From: Chitinophagaceae bacterium
GTDB taxonomy: Bacteria; Bacteroidota; Bacteroidia; Chitinophagales; Chitinophagaceae
Length of the DNA stretch: 17,068 bases
Direction: 5' to 3'
Assembly (NCBI GenBank): GCA_013205585.1
Contig: JABMML010000090.1
Coordinates: 1 to 17,068 of the forward strand
How positions within the stretch are numbered: the first letter of the stretch is position 1; each line of letters begins with the position of its first letter. A program made the translations under genes and the position numbers. Positions 6,878-14,189 of the stretch are shown one piece after another. Under the pieces are notes generated by a model. That model searched no databases, had not been told where the DNA came from, and saw nothing but the letters and a program-made list of their open reading frames with translations.

Positions 6878-7924
6878 TTAACCTTTTTGAGACAGTTGTT
6901 GGACCATTATTTCCAATTCTTTAACTCTTTTTTCAAGTGCAGGCAGGTTTTTCTGGGCTACTTGCGCTCTTAGAAAGGCCGATTGCTCCCTAGCAGGATA
7001 ACCAGATAGGGTAATACCCCCTTCTTTGAAGTCCTTGGTGATGCCTGTTCTAGCGGTTATTTTTATACCATCAGCAATGATTACATGTCCAATAGTGCCA
7101 GACTGACCACCCATCATAACGCCTTTCCCAATCTTGGTACTACCGCTAATGCCCACTTGAGCAGCAATGACCGTATTTTCTCCTATTTCAACGTTATGTG
7201 CAATTTGTATTAGGTTATCAATTTTCACGCCTTTTTTAATAATGGTTGAACCAATGGTAGCTCTATCTATCGTCGTATTGGATCCAATTTCAACATCGTC
7301 TTCAATGATTACATTTCCTAACTGAGGAATTTTTTGATAAGATCCATCTTCTTTGGGTGCAAATCCAAAACCATCACTTCCAATAATGGATCCCGCATGT
7401 ATGGTAATATTATTACCCAACACGCAGTCCGAATAAATAATAACACCTGCATGTATGGTTACATTATCTCCTATAATTACATTTTCACCAAGGACAGCGT
7501 TTGGAAATATTTTTACATGCTTACCTGTTTTTACATTTTCGCCAACATAAGCAAAGGCGGCTACAAAATTTTGTTCACCTAGCTTCGCAGTGCTTGCTAT
7601 AAAACAAGGAGATTGAATGCCCACTAAATTTTCATTTTTCATTTCTTGGTACTTCGTTAATAAAGTAGCAAAAGCAGCATAGGCATCGGGCACTCTAATT
7701 AAAGTAGCAGCTACTTGTTTTTTCAAAACCAAAGACTCGTTTACTATAATTACTGAAGCCTTTGTTGTATAAAGAAAGTCCTCATATTTTGGGTTGGCTA
7801 AAAAAGAAATTTCCCCAGGCATGGCCGATTCTATTTTACCAAATTGTTTTACCACCACAGTCGCGGCTCCTTCAATTTTTCCTTGAATAAGTAAAGCAAT
7901 CTGTTGGGCAGTAAAGGAAAGCAT
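6878..7924 (-). CDS. lpxD: UDP-3-O-(3-hydroxyacyl)glucosamine N-acyltransferase
   Basis: 348 residues, normal for LpxD, which adds the N-linked 3-hydroxyacyl chain after LpxC, the third step of lipid A synthesis. The N-terminal uridine-binding domain (about 1-100) contains [21 protein letters not shown] left-handed beta-helix of hexapeptide repeats spans about 105-290. GSDGFGFAP (182-190) and QIAHNVEIG with His243 (E. coli His239) are the family marks. A C-terminal coiled-coil-like helix (about 322-345, heptad-spaced Leu/Val) would close the trimer. It starts 23 bases after the HD-protein stop, and lpxC-fabZ follows 61 bases after its own stop. The ATG at 7924 gives the standard LpxD N-terminus. 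Confidence 0.95.
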   Translation of the reverse strand: MLSFTAQQIALLIQGKIEGAATVVVKQFGKIESAMPGEISFLANPKYEDFLYTTKASVIIVNESLVLKKQVAATLIRVPDAYAAFATLLTKYQEMKNENLVGIQSPCFIASTAKLGEQNFVAAFAYVGENVKTGKHVKIFPNAVLGENVIIGDNVTIHAGVIIYSDCVLGNNITIHAGSIIGSDGFGFAPKEDGSYQKIPQLGNVIIEDDVEIGSNTTIDRATIGSTIIKKGVKIDNLIQIAHNVEIGENTVIAAQVGISGSTKIGKGVMMGGQSGTIGHVIIADGIKITARTGITKDFKEGGITLSGYPAREQSAFLRAQVAQKNLPALEKRVKELEIMVQQLSQKG

Positions 7925-7947
7925 AGGGTATTATTTAAATGAGGGGC

Positions 7948-9177
7948 TTATGCCTTTAATAAGCAAATATAAAATTTTTTAACGGGTGCTGAAAGACTTT
8001 CATTAATGATCGTGTCTTGTATTTTAGAAATACTACTTACCTCGCCTGATTTAAGCAATATTTTAATAGTTTCTACGTCTTCTTTGTACAAAGTATTAGA
8101 GGCAGTTCCTTTAAAGCATAGATAAGATAAATCGGTATCGTTCATAGCGAAGGCTGCCTTTGTTTGTGCATAGGCGCTGTCCCATTGTTGCTTTGAAATA
8201 GGGTTTGATTGCAGTTGGCATTTATAGCCTTTTCTAGTCATCAGCCTTTGGCATAATAAGGATAAAACTGGGTCGCTGTGGTGTTGCCACTTTTTGATAG
8301 CGAATAGTATATCGGTATCGTCTAATTGGCAGTAAAAAGCTAAATTAATATCGCTTAATTTTCCACTAAACTCCCCTAAGAAATAATCCAAAACCTCAGA
8401 AATTTTTACGGCTTGGTCTTTTTGCTGGTATAAATATTGGGCGCGTTCTACAATTTTAACCAACATATTTTCTGAAGCAATAACGGTTTTATGTTGGTAT
8501 ACCTGCCAGTACATAAGTCGTCTTGAAAGTAAAAATTTTTCTACACTATTAATTCCTTTTTCTTCTACTACTAATTCATTGTTATGTACGGTGAGCATTT
8601 TTAAAATTCGCTCATAACCTACCACACCTTCGCTTACGCCTGTGAAAAAACTATCGCGAGAAAGATAGTCTAACCGGTCTACATCTAATTGCCCGCTAAT
8701 TAATTGGTGTAAAAACTTTTTAGGATATTGGTTGGTAAATATTTGAATGGCTAAATCTAATTTGCCTTTTAAATTTTCCCCCTCGCCTTCATTTAATTTT
8801 TGCATGATTAATAAAGAGAGGTCCTCATGGCTTACGCCTTTTAATAAAACATTTTCAAGTGCATGTGAAAAGGGGCCATGTCCAATATCGTGTAATAAAA
8901 TTGCTGCTTTTACTGCTTGCGTTTCTTCAGGGGTAATTTCAATGCCTTTATCTTTTAATTCTGCAATGGCAATACACATTAAATGATAAGCGCCTAAGGA
9001 ATGATGCAGTCGCGTATGCACTGCACCAGGATACACTAACTGTGCTAATGCCATTTGTTGTATCCTTCTTAATCTTTGATAATAGGGATGCGCGATGAGT
9101 TCAAATATAACTGGGTCATTAATGGTAATAAAACCATGAACGGGGTCATTTATAATTTTTCTGTGTGTAAAAGCCAT
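7948..9177 (-). CDS. HD-domain phosphohydrolase (SAMHD1/dNTPase-like)
   Basis: 409 residues. The N-terminus (KIINDPVHGFITI) and RLHHSLGAYHL with His59, LLHDIGHGPFSHALE with His96-Asp97, and GQLDVDRLDYLSRDS with Asp167 reproduce the H...HD...D metal site and surrounding sequence of SAMHD1/YdhJ-type HD proteins. These enzymes hydrolyse nucleoside triphosphates, classically dNTPs, at a divalent-metal centre in the cytoplasm. No extra recognised domain is visible; the C-terminal half (about 200-409) is helical-looking and not diagnostic. It leads the lpx operon, with lpxD 23 bases after its stop. I recall this gene next to lpxD in many Bacteroidota, which hints at a link to envelope synthesis, but substrate is unknown. 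A -7 box lies 15 bases before the ATG. Confidence 0.85.
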   Translation of the reverse strand: MAFTHRKIINDPVHGFITINDPVIFELIAHPYYQRLRRIQQMALAQLVYPGAVHTRLHHSLGAYHLMCIAIAELKDKGIEITPEETQAVKAAILLHDIGHGPFSHALENVLLKGVSHEDLSLLIMQKLNEGEGENLKGKLDLAIQIFTNQYPKKFLHQLISGQLDVDRLDYLSRDSFFTGVSEGVVGYERILKMLTVHNNELVVEEKGINSVEKFLLSRRLMYWQVYQHKTVIASENMLVKIVERAQYLYQQKDQAVKISEVLDYFLGEFSGKLSDINLAFYCQLDDTDILFAIKKWQHHSDPVLSLLCQRLMTRKGYKCQLQSNPISKQQWDSAYAQTKAAFAMNDTDLSYLCFKGTASNTLYKEDVETIKILLKSGEVSSISKIQDTIINESLSAPVKKFYICLLKA

Positions 9178-9192
9178 AGTTAAATTGTGCCA

Positions 9193-9200
9193 TAAAGGTA
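9193..9200 (-). promoter_or_regulatory. Candidate -7 box for the HD-lpx operon
   Basis: On the minus strand TACCTTTA, one base off TAnnTTTG, would start transcription about 10 bases before the ATG at 9177. It is the likely main promoter for the HD, lpxD, lpxC-fabZ, lpxA and ABC genes. A divergent TACCTTTG lies at 9254 for the plus-strand genes. Confidence 0.42.
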
Positions 9201-9253
9201 CGAAATGTGAATAACTCCTAGTGCTTATTTAAAACTGTAATTGTACAAAAAAC

Positions 9254-9261
9254 TACCTTTG
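9254..9261 (+). promoter_or_regulatory. Candidate -7 box for the 97-aa protein / MBL operon
   Basis: TACCTTTG matches TAnnTTTG exactly. It predicts a start near 9267 and a leader of about 29 bases before the ATG at 9296. A TTG at 9241-9243 is closer than the usual -33 spacing. Confidence 0.48.
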
Positions 9262-9295
9262 TTACCACGTATTATCCTATAAATCAATACTTACT

Positions 9296-9589
9296 ATGAA
9301 ATTGACCCAGACAACTTTAGACAAATTAGAGGACATTTTAGGCGAATCGGAATTTGTGGTTCGTTATGAGCGTGGCAATTTTCAAAGTGGCTGGTGCTTG
9401 TTGGAAGCCAAAAGAATTGTGGTCTTAAATAAGTTCTTGAATTTAGAGGCAAAAATTAATACATTGTTAGAGTTAATACCTGTTTTAAATATTCAATTTG
9501 ATAAATTAACGCATGAATCTCAAAAGCTTTACACTGAAGTAAAAAAGCTTTCTTTGACAGAAGTTAACACGGCAGTGACAACGGCTTAA
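9296..9589 (+). CDS. Conserved-looking small protein of unknown function
   Basis: 97 residues, no signal peptide and no membrane segment. The N-terminal half has VVRYERGNFQSGWCLLEAKRIVVLNKFLNLEAK (about 21-53), a beta-rich patch. The C-terminal half (about 54-88) is probably helical, and the tail is Thr/Ala-rich. I recall similar short proteins beside metallo-hydrolase genes in other Bacteroidota but cannot name a family. Its stop (9587-9589) is 10 bases before the TTG start of the phosphodiesterase gene, so they are co-transcribed and perhaps translationally coupled. Codon use resembles neighbouring genes and an exact -7 box precedes it, so it is very probably real. Function unknown. Confidence 0.8.
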   Translation: MKLTQTTLDKLEDILGESEFVVRYERGNFQSGWCLLEAKRIVVLNKFLNLEAKINTLLELIPVLNIQFDKLTHESQKLYTEVKKLSLTEVNTAVTTA

Positions 9590-9599
9590 ATTATTTAGT

Positions 9600-10364
9600 T
9601 TGCTCGATATTACTATTTTAGGATCAGGAACAAGTACAGGCGTCCCTTTAATTGGATGCAATTGTGAGGTATGCACTTCTACTAATACCAAGAATAAAAG
9701 ATTAAGAACAAGTATTAAGATAAGCTCACCTACTACGACTGTTGTAATAGATACTACCCCCGATTTCAGGTATCAAATGCTTAGAACGCATACTACTAAA
9801 ATTGATGCAGTGGTATTTACGCATCCGCACCGTGACCACTATGCAGGATTGGATGATATCAGGCCCTTCAATTATTTTTCGCAGAAGTCAATGGCTATTT
9901 ATGCTAATGAAATAACGCAAGTGGCTATTAAAAGAGATTTTTATTATGCCTTTGAAAATGATAAAGAGGATGGCTTGCCTGAAATGATTTTACATACTAT
10001 TAATAAGGACGCTTTCACTATTGGTAACATTCCATTTATACCCATTCATGTAATGCATAGAGATATGCCCGTGCTAGGTTTTAGAATAGGCGATTTTACC
10101 TATATCACCGATGCTAATTTTATACCGGAGACAGAAATGGAAAAAATTAAAGGATCGAAGGTATTCATTTTAAACGCCTTAAGAAAACAAACACATCCCA
10201 CGCATTATAATTTAGAACAGGCTTTAGAAGTGGCGGCTGCCTTAGATATACCTCAAGTTTATTTCACTCATTTTAGTCATCAAATAGGCCTGCATGATGA
10301 AGTGGAAGCCAGTCTGCCAAAGGGTATTCAGCTGGCCTATGACGGCATGCAGTTCTCGATTTAA
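9600..10364 (+). CDS. MBL-fold metallo-hydrolase, PhnP-like cyclic-phosphate phosphodiesterase
   Basis: 254 residues. An N-terminal Cys cluster (Cys20, Cys22, Cys25 in GCNCEVC) matches the structural Zn site of PhnP. The active site shows THPHRDH (His75, His77, Asp79, His80), His153 in HVMHRD, Asp171 in YITDAN and His232 in FTHFSHQIGLHDEV. GLDDIRPFN (83-91) and the ending LAYDGM are also family-typical. PhnP cleaves phosphoribosyl 1,2-cyclic phosphate. No other phosphonate genes are nearby, so a broader cyclic-phosphodiester substrate is as likely. The start is TTG at 9600: the frame has no ATG before residue 60 and the GSGTSTGVP motif begins at residue 8, which demands a start here. It follows the 97-residue gene by 10 bases. 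Confidence 0.86.
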   Translation: MLDITILGSGTSTGVPLIGCNCEVCTSTNTKNKRLRTSIKISSPTTTVVIDTTPDFRYQMLRTHTTKIDAVVFTHPHRDHYAGLDDIRPFNYFSQKSMAIYANEITQVAIKRDFYYAFENDKEDGLPEMILHTINKDAFTIGNIPFIPIHVMHRDMPVLGFRIGDFTYITDANFIPETEMEKIKGSKVFILNALRKQTHPTHYNLEQALEVAAALDIPQVYFTHFSHQIGLHDEVEASLPKGIQLAYDGMQFSI

Positions 10365-10442
10365 GTTTTATCTTTTCCTAAACAAGTATTTATACGCTGT
10401 ATTTGCATTTTAATATTGACTAACTAGTGTAAAATTTACTTT

Positions 10443-11240
10443 ATGCAAAGCGGTTGGAAGTCCTATTTCATTTTTTCCAAAAAAGAGCAAAGGGGTATCA
10501 TGGTATTGGGCATCATTTTACTTAGCACTATGCTTCTGGGTATACTATTGCCTAGAAAAAAGACAGCAATTGTTTCGAATCAATCAATGCCCTTATTTTA
10601 TTTTGACCCCAATACCATTGATAGCATAACAGCCATTCGATTAGGCATACCTAGTAGACAAGTAATAACCTTAATGCGCTATAGGAATAAAGGAGGCAGA
10701 TTTTATGATAAAGAAGATATAGCCAAGCTCTATGGGCTTAAAAAAGAATTAGTAGCACAATTAATTCCTTATGTAGTTATCAAAAATGTAGATAGAAATA
10801 CGTTAGTAAAGCAGGATGTAAATAAAAACTTAAATGAATGGAGTATTGATATCAATATTGCCGATGAAAAGCAGTGGGCAGCTAAAACAAAATTGACTCC
10901 AGCCATTATTCAAAATATTATTAGGTATAGAAATTATTTAGGAGGCTTTACAAATTTGAATCAAATGAAAAAAGTGTATGGGTTAGGGGAAGCCAATTTT
11001 TATTTATTAAAATCACATTTAAAATTGGGAAAATTGAATAATACTAAACCTAATGCTAGTACCATGTCCTTTGAAAGCTGGAAGGCGCTTGGCTTATTTC
11101 AAGATCGAGAAATTACAAAAATTTTACGCATTAGAAAAGAGAATGGGGGACGTATTGGCTGGAAAGAACTGGTCATTTTATTTGATTTAACTGAGCAGCA
11201 GGCCGAAATGCTTCAAAATACTATTCAAATAAGTGAATGA
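10443..11240 (+). CDS. Membrane-anchored helix-hairpin-helix (ComEA-like) protein
   Basis: 265 residues. A short cytoplasmic N-terminus with positive residues is followed by one membrane helix at about 19-36 (IMVLGIILLSTMLLGILL), then a soluble part with three similar helix-hairpin-helix units. Unit 1 is about 55-113 (RYRNKGGRF, LYGL), unit 2 about 135-195 (RYRNYLGGF, VYGL) and unit 3 about 208-263 (RIRKENGGRIGW, LFDL). Each carries R-x-R-N/K...GG followed by a leucine-rich hairpin. The topology predicts the HhH units outside the inner membrane, as in ComEA, the DNA receptor of natural transformation. Whether it binds DNA, and whether this organism is competent, is unknown; no other com gene is near. 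It starts 78 bases after the phosphodiesterase stop and is convergent with the 49-residue gene. Confidence 0.8.
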   Translation: MQSGWKSYFIFSKKEQRGIMVLGIILLSTMLLGILLPRKKTAIVSNQSMPLFYFDPNTIDSITAIRLGIPSRQVITLMRYRNKGGRFYDKEDIAKLYGLKKELVAQLIPYVVIKNVDRNTLVKQDVNKNLNEWSIDINIADEKQWAAKTKLTPAIIQNIIRYRNYLGGFTNLNQMKKVYGLGEANFYLLKSHLKLGKLNNTKPNASTMSFESWKALGLFQDREITKILRIRKENGGRIGWKELVILFDLTEQQAEMLQNTIQISE

Positions 11241-11260
11241 AAACCAATTACTTAAAATAG

Positions 11261-11410
11261 TTATTTCGCTGCTTTGAAAATTTGGTTCACTGCGCCTCCC
11301 AACATCGGAAATTTTTCTTTCACAAAAGCGGCTATGATTTCAATAGATTGCTTTGCTTGTTCTGGTGTTAGGTTCGCTTCTTTTACTAGGCGATCAATTA
11401 GTTCTTGCAT
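11261..11410 (-). CDS. 49-residue conserved-looking small protein downstream of clpX
   Basis: A complete small gene: ATG at 11410, TAA at 11263-11261. The protein starts MQELIDRLVKEANLTPEQAK and continues with helical sequence to EKFPMLGGAVNQIFKAAK. It should form two or three amphipathic helices; there is no membrane segment, Cys or signal. The pattern LTPEQA...I...V.EKFPMLGGAV.Q.F recalls small Bacteroidota proteins of unknown function that I have seen but cannot name. It lies 64 bases after the clpX stop on the same strand, possibly the last gene of the tig-clp operon, and ends 20 bases from the convergent HhH gene. No clear own promoter. The coherent amphipathic sequence, normal codon use and filling of an otherwise empty gap argue it is real. 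Confidence 0.68.
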   Translation of the reverse strand: MQELIDRLVKEANLTPEQAKQSIEIIAAFVKEKFPMLGGAVNQIFKAAK

Positions 11411-11474
11411 GGTAATTATATTTATGGGTGTTATGTATAAAATTTAAATTCTTGGAAGTAAGCTATTTTTAAAG

Positions 11475-12716
11475 TTAAGCTACTTTTAAACTGCTTAACT
11501 TGCTTTTGTTAAACATTTTTTTAGCATACTCAATAGTCACATTAAATTCAGTAGCATTGGTTCCTGGCATTTCAAACATGGCTTGGGTAAACAAGCTTTC
11601 GCAAATACTTCTTAAACCTCTAGCCCCTAATTTATATTCCATGGCCTTTTCCACAATAAAATCATACACTTCATTATCAATGCTTAATTTTATTTTCTCA
11701 ATAGCAAAAAGTTGAGTGTATTGTTTAATTAAAGCGTTTTTTGGCTCTGTTAAAATGCTTCTTAAAGTGACAGCATCTAAAGGCTCTAAATGCGTAATGA
11801 TAGGAAGCCTTCCTAAAAGTTCTGGAATTAATCCAAAAGATTTAATATCCTGTGCATTCACAAAGCGAAGTAAATTCTTTCTTTGTAATTCTTGTTCATC
11901 TTTATTGACACTAAATCCAATGGCGTTGGTATTAATTCTTCTGGCAATAATTTTATCAATGCCATCAAAAGCACCTCCGCAAATAAATAATATATTCTTA
12001 GTATCTACCTTAATCATTTTTTGTTCAGGATGTTTACGCCCCCCTTGAGGCGGAACTAGTACATCGGTACCCTCTAACATTTTTAATAAACCTTGTTGAA
12101 CGCCTTCTCCACTTACATCTCTTGTAATAGAGGCGTTATCTCCTTTGCGGGCAATTTTATCTATTTCATCTATATATACAATGCCTCTTTCTGCAGCTTC
12201 TACATCATAATCACAGTTTTGTAATAAGCGCGTTAACATGCTCTCCACATCTTCACCTACATAACCTGCTTCTGTAAACACCGTAGCGTCAACAATGGCA
12301 AATGGAACATTTAATAATTTAGCAATGGTTTTAGCTAGTAAAGTTTTACCTGTGCCCGTTTCTCCAATCATAATCACATTGCTTTTTTCAATCTCTACTT
12401 CATTTTTGCTAGTAGTAGGTAAATTGATACGCTTAAAGTGATTGTATACGGCTACACATAATATTTTCTTTGCATCATCTTGGCCAATAATGTATTGGTC
12501 CATAAAGGCTTTAATGGCCATTGGCTTTTGTACTTTTAGCGTACCCGCCTTGCCTTCTGCTTTTTTCTGGTGAAACTCTTTGACAATAATTTCATGCGCA
12601 TGTTCTATACAGTTTTCACATATATGTCCGTCTTGACCAGCAATCAGAATTTTTACTTCGTCGCGGTTGCGGCCACAAAATGAACAATGTATAGCGGGAG
12701 ATTTTGCCATTTTCAT
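11475..12716 (-). CDS. clpX: ATP-dependent Clp protease ATP-binding subunit ClpX
   Basis: 413 residues, normal length. ClpX is the hexameric AAA+ unfoldase that recognises tagged proteins and threads them into ClpP. The N-terminal zinc-binding domain has Cys11, Cys14, Cys33 and Cys36. AAA+ features: Walker A GETGTGKT (118-125), pore loop GYVG (151-154), Walker B VYIDE (180-184), [18 protein letters not shown] (200-217), RKH substrate loop (227-229), IGF ClpP-docking loop (266-268) and sensor-2 GARG (364-367). With IGF present it should dock on a ClpP ring. Two starts are possible, Met1 at 12716 and Met3 at 12710; the latter gives the more usual MAKS. It follows the second clpP by 3 bases, so the pair is tightly coupled. 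Confidence 0.97.
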   Translation of the reverse strand: MKMAKSPAIHCSFCGRNRDEVKILIAGQDGHICENCIEHAHEIIVKEFHQKKAEGKAGTLKVQKPMAIKAFMDQYIIGQDDAKKILCVAVYNHFKRINLPTTSKNEVEIEKSNVIMIGETGTGKTLLAKTIAKLLNVPFAIVDATVFTEAGYVGEDVESMLTRLLQNCDYDVEAAERGIVYIDEIDKIARKGDNASITRDVSGEGVQQGLLKMLEGTDVLVPPQGGRKHPEQKMIKVDTKNILFICGGAFDGIDKIIARRINTNAIGFSVNKDEQELQRKNLLRFVNAQDIKSFGLIPELLGRLPIITHLEPLDAVTLRSILTEPKNALIKQYTQLFAIEKIKLSIDNEVYDFIVEKAMEYKLGARGLRSICESLFTQAMFEMPGTNATEFNVTIEYAKKMFNKSKLSSLKVA

Positions 12717-12719
12717 ATT

Positions 12720-13343
12720 TTAGAGTTGTTTGGCGATTTTATCTACGATACCATAGGCTACTGCTTCTTTAGCATCCATCCAATAATCTCTATCAAAGTC
12801 GCTCATAATTTGAGCAAATGTTTTACCACAATTTTCCGCTAATATTTTAGCACCTAATTCTTTTGTTTTGCGAATTTGTTCAGCGTGAATTTCAATGTCG
12901 GTACTATTGGCCTGAAAATAGCCGCCAATACTTGGTTGATGTATCATGACTTCACCATGCGGGAATATAGTTCGCTTTCCTTTTTCACCAGCACTAAGTA
13001 AAATAGAGCCCATACTAGCAGCAAGACCCATACAAATAGTATGTACAGGGCTTTTGATTAATTTAATGGTATCATACATGACCATGCCACTTGTTACCAC
13101 GCCCCCTGGGCTATTGATATAAAATTTAATTTCAGTACCTGGTTTATCGGCCTCTAATAAAATAAGTTTGTTAACGATATCCTTTGCAGATTTGTCGTCC
13201 ACAGGGCCCCATAAATAAATGGCTCTTTTCTCGAAAAAAAGATGCTCCATTTTTTTGTTTAAAAAACTAGGTGCCGCCTCTTCTTTTTTATCTTCTTTAG
13301 GCTCTTCTTCTTCCTCCATTAAATATCTCTTGTTGACTATCAT
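12720..13343 (-). CDS. Second, divergent ClpP-family protease subunit
   Basis: 207 residues. A complete catalytic triad is visible: Ser110 (GLAASMGS), His135 (MIHQPS) and Asp182 (SDFDRDYWM, aligning with E. coli Asp171). YINSPGG (75-81) is the oligomer/substrate strand. It differs from its upstream neighbour in the N-terminus: instead of the canonical YxI..G...Y segment there is an acidic, lysine-rich stretch (MEEEEEPKEDKKEEAAP, 9-25) and KRAIYLWGPVDD (39-50) in place of R-I-I-F-L-G. The true start may be Met9. The altered N-terminus is the region that forms the axial loops contacting ClpX, so this subunit may sit on one face of a mixed ClpP1P2 barrel. It lies between clpP and clpX with gaps of 22 and 3 bases. 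The active site is intact, so it is not a degenerate copy. Confidence 0.88.
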   Translation of the reverse strand: MIVNKRYLMEEEEEPKEDKKEEAAPSFLNKKMEHLFFEKRAIYLWGPVDDKSAKDIVNKLILLEADKPGTEIKFYINSPGGVVTSGMVMYDTIKLIKSPVHTICMGLAASMGSILLSAGEKGKRTIFPHGEVMIHQPSIGGYFQANSTDIEIHAEQIRKTKELGAKILAENCGKTFAQIMSDFDRDYWMDAKEAVAYGIVDKIAKQL

Positions 13344-13365
13344 AAAATGTATTTGAACAGTTTTA

Positions 13366-14052
13366 TTATTTTTTTAATTTTCTTGGGTTGGTTAATAAGA
13401 CTTCATCTACCAATCCATATTCTTTTCCTTCTGCAGCTGTCATCCAAAAATCACGATCACAATCCTTGGCAACGGTTTCTAAATCCTTATGGGTATGATG
13501 TGCAATCACTTCATACAATTCATTTTTTAATTTCTTAATTTCTCTAGCTGTAATTTCAATATCAGAAGCCTGTCCACCAATAGCACCGCTAGGTTGGTGT
13601 AACATAATTCTACTATGTTTTAAAGCCGTTCTTTTACCTTCAACACCTGCACATAATAAAATAGCGCCCATACTTGCTGCCATGCCTGTACAAATAGTAG
13701 CCACATCGGGGCTAATAAATTGCATGGTATCATAAATACCTAGGCCTGCATAAACACTTCCGCCTGGGCTATTGATATACATTTGAATATCCTTGGTACG
13801 GTCGGTACTTTCTAAAAAAAGTAATTGAGCGGTTACAATATTGGCTACATAGTCGTTGATGCCCTCGCCTAAAAATATAATACGGTCCATCATCAATCTA
13901 CTGAATACATCCATGCTGGCCACATTCATGGGGCGCTCCTCAATAATATAAGGGGTTAGGTTGGTTACACTTTTTTTGTACTGGTGTAAAGTATTGCTAC
14001 TGATACCCTTATGCTTGATGGCATACTGCTCAAATTCTTGTCCTAAATTCAT
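13366..14052 (-). CDS. clpP: ATP-dependent Clp protease proteolytic subunit ClpP
   Basis: 228 residues. Serine peptidase of family S14 with Ser127 (GMAASMGAILL), His152 (IMLHQPSGAIGGQASDIEI) and Asp197 (AKDCDRDFWM). RIIFLGEGIND (57-67) and MYINSPGGSVYAGLGIYDTMQF (91-112) are canonical. The first about 40 residues form an N-terminal extension before the mature-like NLTPYIIEERP; ClpPs commonly self-process here. It forms the tetradecameric chamber that degrades proteins delivered by ClpX. This is the more conventional of the two clpP genes. It follows tig after a 137-base gap with its own candidate promoter at 14072, and the divergent clpP starts 22 bases after its stop. Confidence 0.95.
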   Translation of the reverse strand: MNLGQEFEQYAIKHKGISSNTLHQYKKSVTNLTPYIIEERPMNVASMDVFSRLMMDRIIFLGEGINDYVANIVTAQLLFLESTDRTKDIQMYINSPGGSVYAGLGIYDTMQFISPDVATICTGMAASMGAILLCAGVEGKRTALKHSRIMLHQPSGAIGGQASDIEITAREIKKLKNELYEVIAHHTHKDLETVAKDCDRDFWMTAAEGKEYGLVDEVLLTNPRKLKK

Positions 14053-14071
14053 AATTGCTATTTTCTGTTAG

Positions 14072-14079
14072 TAAAGGTA
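14072..14079 (-). promoter_or_regulatory. Candidate -7 box for clpP-clpP-clpX
   Basis: On the minus strand TACCTTTA, one base off TAnnTTTG, about 14 bases from its predicted start site to the clpP ATG at 14052. No good -33 spacing was found; the nearest TTG lies about 23 bases upstream. The intergenic stretch 14053-14189 otherwise contains only a short inverted repeat, GCCAAACTTTGGC (14112-14124), and no obvious terminator. Confidence 0.33.
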
Positions 14080-14189
14080 AATCCTTGTAATCAAAGGAAG
14101 TACAAAAAGGGTGCCAAACTTTGGCCCTAAATGCCTCCATTTGAGCCAAATTGTATTGACAATCAATAAACTAGATAATTATTCCCAGC

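Noticed and set aside
5184..8986. Plus-strand open frames within the lpx genes and the HD gene
   Set aside because: All are antisense to well-supported enzymes and lack promoters or recognisable protein sequence.
9506..9691. Minus-strand 61-codon frame across the junction of the 97-aa gene and the phosphodiesterase gene
   Set aside because: It overlaps two better-supported plus-strand genes and has no recognisable sequence.
11500..12048. Plus-strand frames inside clpX
   Set aside because: Antisense to an intact ClpX with all motifs; no independent support.
14112..14124. Inverted repeat GCCAAACTTTGGC between tig and clpP as a terminator or operator
   Set aside because: Six-base arms around one base with no T tract; too short to support a terminator, and there is no second copy to suggest an operator.
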